From positions 1,798,001-1,862,000 of the forward strand of contig NZ_CP047355.1 of assembly GCF_030408815.1 (NCBI RefSeq): a DNA stretch of 64,000 nt, in the 5' to 3' direction. The translations under genes were made by a program, and so were the position numbers. This DNA is from Corynebacterium freiburgense. Lineage in GTDB: Bacteria > Actinomycetota > Actinomycetes > Mycobacteriales > Mycobacteriaceae. The notes under the pieces were generated by a model. That model searched no databases, was not told the origin of the DNA, and saw only the letters and a program-made list of their open reading frames with translations. Within the stretch, counting starts at the first letter, position 1; each line of letters opens with the position of its first letter. Positions 18,965-28,049 of the stretch are shown here, piece by piece.

Positions 18965-20946
18965 TGCGTCGCAATCTGACTACCAAACTAGAGAGCAAAG
19001 CAGGTGGCCGATTCGGCAATCTTAAGAAGCTTCCAATCGCTTCCAAAATTGCGTTGTTCTTCCTCTCGATCGTGGTTTTACTCGCGGTTTTTGCACCCCT
19101 GATTGCTCAATATTCACCACTGGCATCTGGCCCACCGGTCCAACCGCCAAGCGGCGAACACTGGTTCGGCACTGACGCTATCGGTCGCGATATTTTCTCC
19201 CGCGTTGCATATGGTGCACGCTCCTCATTGGTGATCGGCCTGTGTGCCACTGCCGCCGCGCTCGTTGTTGCCGCTGTTTTGGGCTCGATCGCAGCAACCG
19301 CCAATAAAGCGGTTTCTGAAGTGCTTATGCGCATTCTGGACATTATTATGTCCTTCCCAGGCATTGCGCTTGCTGCCGTATTCGTTGCTGTATTCGGTAA
19401 TGCACTTCCAGTGCTAGTTTTTGCAATCGGCTTTTTGTACGTACCGCAGCTGTCCCGCGTTGTGCGTGCAAATGTGATTAGCGCCTATGGCGAAGATTAT
19501 GTTTCGGCTTCTCGCGTGCTCGGCGCCTCCACAGCCCATATCCTCATTAAGCACGTTGCCCGCAACTGTTTAGCACCAATCGCCGTATTTGCTACCGTAC
19601 TCGTTGCAGACGCAATCGTGTTCGAGGCTTCACTCTCCTTTATTAATGCAGGCGTAAAGCCGCCAAACCCATCATGGGGAAACATTCTTGCGGACGGTAA
19701 GCAATTACTGCTTTCTGGCGCTTGGTGGCCAACATTCTTCCCCGGCTTTATGATTCTGCTCACCGTTTTGGCCCTCAATATCCTCGCCGAAGGGCTTACC
19801 GACGCCCTGGCCGCACCGGCCATGAAGCCTTCCGCGGCGTCGAAACCCGAAAATGAAACGGTCACCAATGAAAACACACTGGGCCAAACCTCTGAAGAGG
19901 AAGCAAGGGCATCATTAAATGCTTCACTCGAAGCGCTTGCAAAGGCCGAGGCAGAGTCGAATCGGCGTTTGGTGTACACCGATGATAAAGAACCGTTGAT
20001 CGAGGTTAAAAACTTCTCGATCGCATTCCCGAATGCGCACGGCGATGTCAAGATCGTAGACAATGTCAGCTTTAATGTTCGCCCAGGCGAAACAATGGGC
20101 CTTGTTGGCGAATCTGGTTGCGGTAAGTCCATTACCGCAATGGCGATTATGGGGCTTCTGCCGAAGACCGCACAAATGACCGGTGAAATCCTCTATAACG
20201 GTAAGAATCTTCTAGAACTCACACCCGAAGAGCATAATGCGTTGCGGGGTCATGAAATCGCCATGATCTACCAAGACGCACTGAGTGCACTCAATCCATC
20301 AATGTTGATTCGCACACAGATGAAGCAATTGACTCGCCGTGGTGGCAAGCGTACCGCCGAGGAACTTCTGGAACTTGTAGGCCTGGATCCCGTACGCACA
20401 CTTCAGTCCTATCCACACGAGCTTTCGGGTGGCCAGCGGCAGCGTGTATTGATCGCAATGGCGCTCACTCGCAATCCGCAACTTCTGATTGCTGATGAGC
20501 CGACTACAGCTCTTGACGTTACCGTGCAACACCAAGTGGTAGAGCTTCTTAATGAGCTACGCGAAAAGCTTGGATTCGCAATGATCTTCGTATCGCATGA
20601 CCTCGCTCTTGTAGGGCGCCTGGCACATAAAATTACCGTCATGTACGCCGGACAAGTTGTTGAGCAAGGCGCTACATCCGAACTATTGATTGACCCTCGC
20701 CACGAATACACACGTGGTCTTCTTGGATCCGTTCTTTCCATTGAAGCTGGCGTGGATCGTTTGTACCAAGTCCCTGGTACCGTGCCTTCACCGCGTGAGT
20801 TCGTCGCCGGCGACCGCTTCGCGCCACGCTCTAGCCACCCAACCGTCGGTTTAACAGAAAAGCCCACTATGCGACATATCCCGGGTACAACCCACTCATA
20901 TGCCGCTACTGATGAGCTGCTGAAAGTCCTTGGAGAAAAGCCATGA
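18964..20946 (+). CDS. satC: sialic acid ABC transporter, fused permease-ATPase
   Basis: This 660-residue protein joins two subunits that are usually separate. The N-terminal ~290 residues are a DppC-type permease (FGTDAIGRDIFSRVAYGARS; EAA loop VLGASTAHILIKHVARN). An acidic linker follows, then from about residue 335 an oligopeptide-type ATPase with Walker A GESGCGKS (near 384), signature LSGGQRQR, Walker B LLIADEPTTALDV and the C-terminal oligopeptide-transporter extension. This fusion is also described for the C. glutamicum sialic acid transporter and is the best evidence that the system is Sat rather than a peptide transporter. It overlaps satD by four bases. Confidence 0.88.
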   Translation: MRRNLTTKLESKAGGRFGNLKKLPIASKIALFFLSIVVLLAVFAPLIAQYSPLASGPPVQPPSGEHWFGTDAIGRDIFSRVAYGARSSLVIGLCATAAALVVAAVLGSIAATANKAVSEVLMRILDIIMSFPGIALAAVFVAVFGNALPVLVFAIGFLYVPQLSRVVRANVISAYGEDYVSASRVLGASTAHILIKHVARNCLAPIAVFATVLVADAIVFEASLSFINAGVKPPNPSWGNILADGKQLLLSGAWWPTFFPGFMILLTVLALNILAEGLTDALAAPAMKPSAASKPENETVTNENTLGQTSEEEARASLNASLEALAKAEAESNRRLVYTDDKEPLIEVKNFSIAFPNAHGDVKIVDNVSFNVRPGETMGLVGESGCGKSITAMAIMGLLPKTAQMTGEILYNGKNLLELTPEEHNALRGHEIAMIYQDALSALNPSMLIRTQMKQLTRRGGKRTAEELLELVGLDPVRTLQSYPHELSGGQRQRVLIAMALTRNPQLLIADEPTTALDVTVQHQVVELLNELREKLGFAMIFVSHDLALVGRLAHKITVMYAGQVVEQGATSELLIDPRHEYTRGLLGSVLSIEAGVDRLYQVPGTVPSPREFVAGDRFAPRSSHPTVGLTEKPTMRHIPGTTHSYAATDELLKVLGEKP

Positions 20947-21734
20947 CCAAGCAAACCCCAATCATCCAAGTCATCGACGGCAATGTGATCCACAAAACCC
21001 GTACCGGAAAACTCTTTCGGCCAGATACCGTTCATGCCAATAAGAACATTAACTTCGAGGCATATCGCGATGAAGTTGTTGGCCTTGTTGGCGAATCTGG
21101 CTGTGGCAAATCCACATTGGCGCGTGTAATGGTTGGACTGCAACCACTTACCAGCGGAGAAATCCTTTTTAAGGGAACGCCGATGCGACATCGTGGGGCG
21201 CAGCGCAAAGCCCTTGGCAAATCCGTATCAGTGGTTTTCCAGGACCCAGCTACATCCCTGAATCCCCGCATGACAGTACGTGATCAACTGCTAGATCCAC
21301 TGAAAGTTCACGGTATTGGTTCAGTAGCAGACCGTGAAAAACGTGTCCGCGAATTGGTGAGCCTTGTTGGTTTGCCGCAATCCGCGCTTGAAGTATTACC
21401 TCGTCAGATTTCTGGTGGTCAGCGCCAGCGTGTTGCTATTGCCCGCGCATTGGCACTCGATCCAGATTTGATTATTGCCGATGAACCAACCTCCGCACTC
21501 GACGTGTCTGTGCGCGCCCAGGTACTTAACCTATTGCTCGACCTCAAAAAGGAATTCGGACTAGGCCTGGTGTTTATTTCCCACGACATTAATACCGTTC
21601 GATATGTATCGGACCGGATTTGTGTCATGCTTCGTGGTGAAATTATCGAGCAAAACACCACGGAAAACATCTTTAACAACGCGCAACAGGAATACACTCG
21701 TACCCTGCTTGCAGCAACCCCATCACTACTCTAA
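20943..21734 (+). CDS. satD: sialic acid ABC transporter, second ATPase (DppF-type)
   Basis: The 263-residue protein is a complete ABC ATPase with Walker A GESGCGKST (near residue 48), Q-loop VVFQDPATSLNPR, signature ISGGQRQR, Walker B LIIADEPTSALDV and switch His in FISHDI. It would pair with the ATPase half of SatC to form the heterodimeric motor. Its ATG overlaps the satC stop (ATGA, 20943-20946). It ends the operon and is followed by a terminator. It is shorter than many DppF proteins, ending soon after the core domain. Confidence 0.88.
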   Translation: MTKQTPIIQVIDGNVIHKTRTGKLFRPDTVHANKNINFEAYRDEVVGLVGESGCGKSTLARVMVGLQPLTSGEILFKGTPMRHRGAQRKALGKSVSVVFQDPATSLNPRMTVRDQLLDPLKVHGIGSVADREKRVRELVSLVGLPQSALEVLPRQISGGQRQRVAIARALALDPDLIIADEPTSALDVSVRAQVLNLLLDLKKEFGLGLVFISHDINTVRYVSDRICVMLRGEIIEQNTTENIFNNAQQEYTRTLLAATPSLL

Positions 21735-21750
21735 GTAGCTTGAGCCACAG

Positions 21751-21807
21751 CCCGAGACGCTAACACGAATATTCCAACTATTCGTAGGTATTGGCGCCTC
21801 GGGTTTT
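21751..21807 (+). terminator. terminator after satABCD
   Basis: CCCGAG (21751-21756) pairs with CTCGGG (21798-21803), and an inner ACGAATA/TATTCGT stem extends the structure. TTTTGGTTT follows. It lies 16 bases after the satD stop and closes the sat operon. Confidence 0.8.
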
Positions 21808-21856
21808 GGTTTCCCCGTTAGCGTGCTCACCCTAGATAGCTCCTACAATACAAAGC

Positions 21857-23089
21857 GTGCATAAAAAGACCTTTATCTTCTTTACACCAGAAGCTCAAAA
21901 TCTAGGGCAAGACAGTGTATCTTCCATTGAGTTTCAAGGGAGCCGAATCTTTACCCGCTGCAATGTCCCAGATTCCCTTGGGCCACCGCTAGACTCCGTG
22001 TTTACTAGAATCCCACCAACATGGAATCCGCTCCCCTTAGGCAATAATTGCATTCAGGTTTCTTTACGGGGACATTCTAAAGCCCGCTCAAAAGCACTGC
22101 ATTTTGCTTTAGAGCATCGCCTTGGGTTAGCACATCCAAAAACTAAGAGGATTTTGCTTTTTGGTGATGAGCTACCAGGTTTTCTTACCTCAACTCCGCA
22201 ATGGGAAATCCCAGCCGCACCCCAAAGTGCACTTGGAGCCATAATCCGGTACGGGCTTAAGCATTATCCCGATGAAGGATTTTTCCTTACAGTGGAAAAT
22301 CCTGAAGACAGCTCAATATTTATCCAGGCATATGCCGATAATAAGGACCAACTGTGTTTACATTATCGCAATCATGATCCCGATACTCAGATGTATCTTG
22401 CGGTTGAAAATACTAACCAAGCCGGAAGCATAATTCAGCAATGGATTACCCAAAACCCTGATTTCTATACACATAATTGGCAGCCAGTAGGCGCTGAGTT
22501 TGTGTTTTTCACCCCGCACAACACCGATATTGAAACACTTTCTGTTGCACAAGCTTCACTTCTGCCAAGATTAGAAGGCGAACCCACCACTACTCCCCTA
22601 CTTGATATTGCGCTCAAGGAAATTAGTGCGGGAATTGCACAGCGAACGAAACATCAATTACTTAAGCAGCCATGCGTGGTGGGCGATCAGTGTATTCAGC
22701 TGGAAATACGCCATGCGGATGTTGAGCGGGTAAAACCGTTTCTACTTGAGTCTGCCGTGCGATTTGGCTTAGGTTTTGCTGATCTGTTTTTCTATCACAT
22801 ATTGCTTTTGGGCAATGAAAACCCTGAGTATGAAATGAAAACCGAGGATTGGACATTACCTGGAATTTCATTTTTACACTTAGATCTTTATTTCGAAGCT
22901 ATGGAATGGGACCTCTTTGAACAGGCTCCACATATTACTATTCGCCACGTTCCTTCGAATACCACCGTGGTAGCGGAATATAATATTGAGGCAGAATATT
23001 GGGATATTTATGCCAATGGACTCAACCATCAAGCCAAGGACCCCCATACTGCGGTAAAACTGATTCAACGTGCACTTCTCCAACCATAA
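21857..23089 (+). CDS. unknown protein with two repeated ~200-residue modules, paralogue 1
   Basis: I do not recognise this 410-residue family. The protein consists of two related halves (about 1-205 and 210-410). Each begins with a short beta-rich segment (FIFFTPEAQ; FVFFTPHNT). Both then contain a G-x-x-CIQ motif (GNNCIQV; GDQCIQL), a G-L-G-x-A-x-x-(K/F) helix region, an IL-LFG-x-E-x-P segment (LLFGDELPGF; LLLGNENPEY), a W-x-(I/L)P motif, and a terminal helix (IIQQWI; LIQRALL). No signal peptide or membrane segment is evident, so it is probably cytoplasmic. The next gene is a paralogue with the same plan. A GTG start lies seven bases after a TACAAT hexamer, suggesting a leaderless transcript. 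Confidence 0.8.
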   Translation: MHKKTFIFFTPEAQNLGQDSVSSIEFQGSRIFTRCNVPDSLGPPLDSVFTRIPPTWNPLPLGNNCIQVSLRGHSKARSKALHFALEHRLGLAHPKTKRILLFGDELPGFLTSTPQWEIPAAPQSALGAIIRYGLKHYPDEGFFLTVENPEDSSIFIQAYADNKDQLCLHYRNHDPDTQMYLAVENTNQAGSIIQQWITQNPDFYTHNWQPVGAEFVFFTPHNTDIETLSVAQASLLPRLEGEPTTTPLLDIALKEISAGIAQRTKHQLLKQPCVVGDQCIQLEIRHADVERVKPFLLESAVRFGLGFADLFFYHILLLGNENPEYEMKTEDWTLPGISFLHLDLYFEAMEWDLFEQAPHITIRHVPSNTTVVAEYNIEAEYWDIYANGLNHQAKDPHTAVKLIQRALLQP

Positions 23090-23117
23090 ACGCACATTTG
23101 CAGCTACACTTTGGTAG

Positions 23118-24338
23118 ATGCAGCGGAACTCTTTTGTACTGTTTGAACCTGACTATTTGCCTGATAATTCCGTGCAGGTGAGTTCACTTCATCTGCCGGA
23201 TAGTTTGCTTGTGCCACGTCTCAAGGCAAAACCGAAAATTAGTGAGCATCTGACTAGAGCACTTTATAGTATTAGCCCACAACTCAATCCCAAGCTCGCT
23301 GGTGATCGGTGTATTAAAGTTGAGTGCGGCGATACCTCGGGACTTATTGAGTTTGCAGTATTACACAAATTGGGCTTGGCACATCTTGAGGGACAACGAA
23401 TACTTATGTTCGGTGATGAATCACCGCATTTTTCCTCTGAAACTGGCACTTGGTTTCTGTCGGTCACGCCAAGGGCTGGTCTATTAGAAACCCTTCGATA
23501 TGCGGCAACCCGGCTTCGGCGCGCAAATAATGATTTTCTGATTATTAAAAATGTGCAGGATAGTGAGCAGTATATTCAGGCTCGTCCAGCGGCAAAAGGT
23601 AATTGGATTATCGAGTATCGCGATGGGGACCGGGACCGGCATTATCAACTTCTTACCCCAAATGCGCAGTGGGTTGCGCGCCTTATGCACCAATGGTTAG
23701 ATCGTGACCAAACATTTGAAAAGCACCCTTGGACTCGCGTCGGATATGATTTTGTATTGTTTGAGACCGATCAATACACAACATTCAATTCAATAAAATT
23801 CACGGAAACTTCCCTACCCAAGCGCTTTTTTGCACAAGAGGTGAATTCCCCCATGCTTGACGCCGGTCTAGTTCGCCTGCGGAAAGATATTTATTCGGTG
23901 CCAGGCGTGGAGCTTTTCGACGCCCCGGGCCTCCATGGAGACCGCTGCATTCGCGTTACTGTTGCCCAATCATCGGCACCACAGGTACTTCCGTTTCTCT
24001 TGGATTTTGCAGCCAAACATCAGTTGGGGCTACTCGATCTTTTCCGGCACCTGATAGTGCTATTTGGCGACGAGGACTATCGCTTTGAAATGAAAACACC
24101 ACAATGGACCCTTCCGGGTGTTTCTTTTCAAGGGTTACCAGCAATGTTTATGGCGGCTCAATATGGGTATCTTGAATGCCGGCCAACATTTGTGTTCCGT
24201 GAAAAGGGAAAGCACAATGTTGTTTCCGCTGAATTTCAGGCTGGTTTTTGGTGTCTTCGAAAAGGCCATAGCGTATTGGAAGTAAAAGAAGCTTTGGACG
24301 CCGCCGGGTATATTACCCGTTGGCTCCAAAGCTCCTAA
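23118..24338 (+). CDS. unknown protein with two repeated ~200-residue modules, paralogue 2
   Basis: This 406-residue protein has the same two-module plan as its upstream neighbour. Shared motifs are FVLFEP/FVLFET at the module starts, GDRCIKV/GDRCIRV, HKLGLAHL/HQLGLLDL, IL-MFGDESPHF/VLFGDEDYRF, TPQWTLPGVSF in module 2, and terminal helices with RLMHQWL and YITRWLQ. Across the two proteins the module occurs four times, which suggests an intragenic duplication followed by gene duplication. The ATG (23118) lies seven bases after a TACACT hexamer, so it may have its own leaderless promoter. It converges with proS; only 14 bases separate their stops. Function unknown. Confidence 0.8.
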   Translation: MQRNSFVLFEPDYLPDNSVQVSSLHLPDSLLVPRLKAKPKISEHLTRALYSISPQLNPKLAGDRCIKVECGDTSGLIEFAVLHKLGLAHLEGQRILMFGDESPHFSSETGTWFLSVTPRAGLLETLRYAATRLRRANNDFLIIKNVQDSEQYIQARPAAKGNWIIEYRDGDRDRHYQLLTPNAQWVARLMHQWLDRDQTFEKHPWTRVGYDFVLFETDQYTTFNSIKFTETSLPKRFFAQEVNSPMLDAGLVRLRKDIYSVPGVELFDAPGLHGDRCIRVTVAQSSAPQVLPFLLDFAAKHQLGLLDLFRHLIVLFGDEDYRFEMKTPQWTLPGVSFQGLPAMFMAAQYGYLECRPTFVFREKGKHNVVSAEFQAGFWCLRKGHSVLEVKEALDAAGYITRWLQSS

Positions 24339-24352
24339 CACGCTTATTAATG

Positions 24353-26107
24353 TTAGTTTTTCACTACATCAATAATGCTTTCTACAGCGGTGGTGTATTC
24401 CAATTCTGTGGTGTCACCGCCGCGGATCCGAAGTTCCACTTTTCCTTCTTTAAAGGACCTACCAAGCACAACAACATATGGCATGCCAAGCAGTTCGGAA
24501 TCCTTAAACTTCACTCCGGGACTGACCTTTGGGCGATCGTCGAACAGTACTTCGATCCCCTGGTCAGCTAATTCGGCTACCAAGGCTTCCGCGGCAGCTG
24601 TAGCCTCGGCATCCTTATTAGCAACTACAACGTGAACGGAGTAAGGCGCAACTTCTTTTGGCCAATTGAGGCCTTGCTCGTCATGACGTTGTTCGGCGAT
24701 AACCGCCAAAAGTCGAGATATTCCAATGCCATAGGATCCCATTGTTGGCAAGGAGCGTTTGCCGTTTTCATCGAGGATTTGGACGTCAAACGCTTCCGTA
24801 TACTTACGACCCAGCTGGAAAATATGTCCGATTTCAATGCCGCGTTGCAAGGTCAGCACGCCTTGACCATTTGGCGCTGGATCGCCTTCCCGAACCTCAG
24901 CTGCCTCGATAAAACCTTCGACCTCAAAGTCGCGGCCAGCAACTAATCCAACAACATGGCGCTGCGGGGCGTCGGCACCCGTAATCCAGGAGGTGCCCCG
25001 AACAACCCGTGGGTCGGCGAGTACTCGCACTCCGTTTGCGATCAGCCCAACTGGGCCAACGTAGCCTTTTACAAGGAAGGAATGCTGAGCAAAGTCCTCA
25101 TCTGTGCATAATTCCACAACAGCAGGTTCGACCGAAGCTTCCAGGCGTTTCATATCCACTTCCCGATCGCCTGGTAGCAAAATGCCAGTAAGCTCTGGTT
25201 CGCCACCAGGTTCGGTGATCTTCACCATTAAGCATTTCAGCGTATCGGAAGCTTCTACTTCGCGGCCGTCAACGGTAATCCCTGCACTACGCGCCCATGC
25301 GACTAGAGTTTCGATGGTTTCACTTTGGGGTGTTTCATAAATAGCCGCCTCAGGCTGGCCAGCGATTTCTCGCTCAATACCGGGCTGCGTAACCACTGCT
25401 TCCACATTGGCAGCATAATCACCCTCACTCGCACGAACATATGTATCTTCGCCATTTGGTGAGATCGCCAGAAACTCTTCCGAAGCCGAACCACCCATTG
25501 CGCCTGATGTAGCTTTGCAAATCACATATTCCACACCAAGACGATCAAAAATATTTTGGTATGCACGGCGGTGTGCTTGATAGGAGCTATCCAAACCCGC
25601 ATCCGTCATATCGAATGAATACGAATCCTTCATAACAAATTCCCGACCTCGTAAAATCCCGGCACGAGGGCGTTCTTCATCACGATATTTTGTTTGGATT
25701 TGGTACAAAATAACAGGGAAATCTTTGTAGGAGGAATATAGATCCTTTACCGCAGAAGTAAACATCTCTTCATGAGTAGGACCTAGTAAGTAATCAGCCC
25801 CTTTCCGATCTTGCAAACGGAATAGATTTTCCCCATATTCTGTCCACCGATTAGAAACTTCGTATGGTTCGCGAGGCAATAATGCAGGAAGTGCGATTTC
25901 TTGTGCGCCAATAGCTTCCATTTCTTCGCGAACAACCTGCTCAATATTGCGCAGCGCTTTTAAACCAAGCGGCAGCCAAGAATACACACCTGGTGCAACG
26001 CGGCGAATAAACCCGGCGCGGACAAGGAGTTTATGGCTGGGGACTTCAGCGTCAGCTGGGTCCTCACGCAAGGTACGCAAAAAGAGCGTAGACATACGAG
26101 TAATCAT
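24353..26107 (-). CDS. proS: prolyl-tRNA synthetase
   Basis: ProRS charges tRNA-Pro with proline. The 584-residue class II synthetase is of the bacterial type. Motif 1 region is [18 protein letters not shown], motif 2 [21 protein letters not shown], and an insertion (editing) domain of about 180 residues follows, containing the alanine-editing [18 protein letters not shown] segment. Motif 3 is [12 protein letters not shown], and an anticodon-binding domain comes last ([20 protein letters not shown]). Start [13 protein letters not shown] matches actinobacterial homologues. In mycobacteria proS lies just downstream of the rimP/DUF4439 genes; here the sialic acid cluster separates them. Confidence 0.97.
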   Translation of the reverse strand: MITRMSTLFLRTLREDPADAEVPSHKLLVRAGFIRRVAPGVYSWLPLGLKALRNIEQVVREEMEAIGAQEIALPALLPREPYEVSNRWTEYGENLFRLQDRKGADYLLGPTHEEMFTSAVKDLYSSYKDFPVILYQIQTKYRDEERPRAGILRGREFVMKDSYSFDMTDAGLDSSYQAHRRAYQNIFDRLGVEYVICKATSGAMGGSASEEFLAISPNGEDTYVRASEGDYAANVEAVVTQPGIEREIAGQPEAAIYETPQSETIETLVAWARSAGITVDGREVEASDTLKCLMVKITEPGGEPELTGILLPGDREVDMKRLEASVEPAVVELCTDEDFAQHSFLVKGYVGPVGLIANGVRVLADPRVVRGTSWITGADAPQRHVVGLVAGRDFEVEGFIEAAEVREGDPAPNGQGVLTLQRGIEIGHIFQLGRKYTEAFDVQILDENGKRSLPTMGSYGIGISRLLAVIAEQRHDEQGLNWPKEVAPYSVHVVVANKDAEATAAAEALVAELADQGIEVLFDDRPKVSPGVKFKDSELLGMPYVVVLGRSFKEGKVELRIRGGDTTELEYTTAVESIIDVVKN

Positions 26108-26237
26108 GGTTGGTTAGTTTACTCATAGCCCCGCCAAACGGGGGTATGGCCTCCTTATTTGGGTGTATTCGACCATCCCGCGACCCTTCTGCCCACCGCA
26201 TACCATTAGCCCGGATTAGTGAGTATTCTATGTGGTC

Positions 26238-26939
26238 ATGCTGATTATTCTTCCACCGAGTGAAACCAAGGCCGCCGGAGGTTCAGGACCTTCGCTTTCC
26301 TTAGCGCAATTGAGTTTTCCTTCGCTTAACCCAATTCGCGAAACCTTGATTTCAAAACTGGAGTCTTTGGACATTGAACAGGCCATGGGCATACTCAAAC
26401 TCGGCCCGAAGTCACGTTCGGAAGCGGAAGCGAATTATGAGTTGCGCACCGCTCCAACATCCCCGGCATTATTGCGCTATACCGGCGTGCTTTTCGACGC
26501 CCTCGACGCCCCCTCGCTCCCTGCGGCTTCATGGAATCGTTTGGCAATTGGCTCCGCACTATTTGGGCTGCTTATGGCCAAGGATCCAATACCTAAATAT
26601 CGGCTTTCTGGTAATTCCAAACTCGATGGCACATTGAAATCACATTGGGGCAACACCATTACGGAAGTACTCGATGATCAACAACAATTGGTATTGGATT
26701 TACGCAGTGGTGCCTACTTACAATTGGGCCCGCATAAAGAAGCCATTACCCTAAGGGTAGAAAACCCAGATGGAAAGGTGATTAGCCACTTTAATAAACA
26801 CTATAAGGGCTTATTAGCGCGTGAGTTATCGCAGGTTCCAGACGAACTACTGACGATCGAAGATATTGTTGAAGCATCAAATATGAATCTAACCATTACT
26901 TCACCGACGTCACTAACGATGGTCGTGGATCAGACATAA
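26238..26939 (+). CDS. yaaA: peroxide stress protein YaaA (UPF0246)
   Basis: The product of about 233 residues starts MLIILPPSETKAAGGSG, the hallmark of the YaaA/UPF0246 family. It also has RYTGVLFDALDAPSL and the later KDPIPKYRLS and RSGAYLQLG segments that match the family. In E. coli YaaA lowers free iron during hydrogen peroxide stress and binds DNA; the role here is by homology. I chose the ATG at 26238, eight bases after a TATTCT hexamer, giving a leaderless mRNA; a GTG two codons earlier is possible. Its 3' end overlaps the convergent FNT gene by 44 bases. It is divergent from proS. Confidence 0.9.
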   Translation: MLIILPPSETKAAGGSGPSLSLAQLSFPSLNPIRETLISKLESLDIEQAMGILKLGPKSRSEAEANYELRTAPTSPALLRYTGVLFDALDAPSLPAASWNRLAIGSALFGLLMAKDPIPKYRLSGNSKLDGTLKSHWGNTITEVLDDQQQLVLDLRSGAYLQLGPHKEAITLRVENPDGKVISHFNKHYKGLLARELSQVPDELLTIEDIVEASNMNLTITSPTSLTMVVDQT

Positions 26940-27690
26940 GTAGCGGTGCGGCAATAAACGCTCCTCCCCCGAGCGCATTTCCAATACATACCCATAGTTG
27001 ATTCCTTAGCAAATCGGACATTGCGATTCCGTCCACCCCTTGGAACAGTGCGGCACTAAATATAGTCATATTTGCCACAACGTGTTCGGTACCTGAGGCC
27101 ACAAAAGCCGCGACACACCATGCAATAATTGCAACTTTTGCGGCCGCATTTTCAGTTGCCGCTGCACCCCATACAGCAAGACATACAAAAATATTACAAA
27201 GCACGCCAAGGAATACTAATTCGGTAATAGTGTGATGGGCTTTATGGTGAACTACCGCACTCAGGTATTCACCTGCAGGGGTGCCAGGACGCACCAACCC
27301 CGAGGCAACGATCACTACAGCTAGGACAAGGCTGCCTATAAAATTTCCGAAATACATCAATATTGAACTGGCGGCAGCCCCACGGAGGGTTATTGTTTTT
27401 CGCGCCAAGCCAATTGGAAGCACCATCATTGCGGAAGTAAGCAATTGAGCGCCGCTCACAACAACGAGAATAAGGCCGATTCCGAAAACACTTCCGCCAA
27501 TAATCGACGCCGCCGGATGCCTGGCCACCAGGAAAGGCCCACCGGCGGTAAGCATAAAAAGTACACCTAGCCCGATAAACGCTCCAGCAATACATGATGA
27601 TGACAAAAATGCCATAGGGTAACGCATGGCGTCGACGCGTTTTTTCGCATATTGAGCTTGGTTTTCTAGGTTTTCTTTTAGGCTTAGCAC
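26896..27690 (-). CDS. formate/nitrite transporter (FNT) family channel
   Basis: FNT proteins are pentameric channels for small anions (formate, nitrite, hydrosulfide, lactate) of about 270 residues with six membrane helices. This 264-residue protein has the family landmarks GNFIGSL, the L-C-N motif with CLAVW (LCNIFVCLAVW), the central His in ASGTEHVVANM and a final GNALGGG helix break. The ligand cannot be set by sequence. The start is GTG at 27690. Its last 44 bases overlap the yaaA 3' end in antisense. It lies downstream of the gamma-glutamylcyclotransferase-like gene with 14 bases between, so it could be the last gene of the cobA-associated transcript. Confidence 0.88.
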   Translation of the reverse strand: MLSLKENLENQAQYAKKRVDAMRYPMAFLSSSCIAGAFIGLGVLFMLTAGGPFLVARHPAASIIGGSVFGIGLILVVVSGAQLLTSAMMVLPIGLARKTITLRGAAASSILMYFGNFIGSLVLAVVIVASGLVRPGTPAGEYLSAVVHHKAHHTITELVFLGVLCNIFVCLAVWGAAATENAAAKVAIIAWCVAAFVASGTEHVVANMTIFSAALFQGVDGIAMSDLLRNQLWVCIGNALGGGAFIAAPLLMSDPRPSLVTSVK

Positions 27691-27704
27691 CTATTCATTA
27701 TGTA

Positions 27705-28049
27705 CTACTGTGGCCAACGCCCTTCCGGTAAGTAATCCCCCTCAGTAACAGCTGTTTGATGGTACACCCAAGCTTCTTCTGTTTTCACACCTACGTACAC
27801 TGGATGCAGACTCCGTTCATACACACCATTGTGCACCTCTTCGATTTCATCGAGCACTTCCAAAACATCATCATTTTCAAAGGTGAGTAGTTCACCATGT
27901 ACAACACCACCGCCCAATACGAGGGCAGGGTACTCCCCATAATCGAAAAGCCGTCCTTCGATCCGTGCCGGCTCTTTTGATAGCACCCCGGCACAATAAT
28001 GGTGGTTTTCCTGGCCGCTTTTTAGTGTTCCATATACAAAGAGTTTCAT
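27705..28049 (-). CDS. gamma-glutamylcyclotransferase/AIG2-like protein
   Basis: The 114-residue protein starts MKLFVYGTLKSGQENH; the VYGTLK-GQ phosphate-like loop is diagnostic of the GGCT/AIG2 fold. LDEIEEVHNGVYER contains the region of the catalytic glutamate (LD-x-x-E-x5-Y-x-R), and the terminal DYLPEGRW segment is common in small bacterial members. Such proteins cleave gamma-glutamyl amines or peptides to 5-oxoproline, but many bacterial members are uncharacterised. Its ATG overlaps the cobA stop (28046-28049), so it is co-translated with cobA; no link to corrin synthesis is obvious. Confidence 0.85.
   Translation of the reverse strand: MKLFVYGTLKSGQENHHYCAGVLSKEPARIEGRLFDYGEYPALVLGGGVVHGELLTFENDDVLEVLDEIEEVHNGVYERSLHPVYVGVKTEEAWVYHQTAVTEGDYLPEGRWPQ

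Noticed and set aside
17999..21734. Plain dipeptide/oligopeptide transporter (opp/dpp)
   Set aside because: Sequence family fits, but the fused permease-ATPase, the divergent nan operon and the nanR regulator favour the sialic acid transporter; kept as an alternative in the gene entries.
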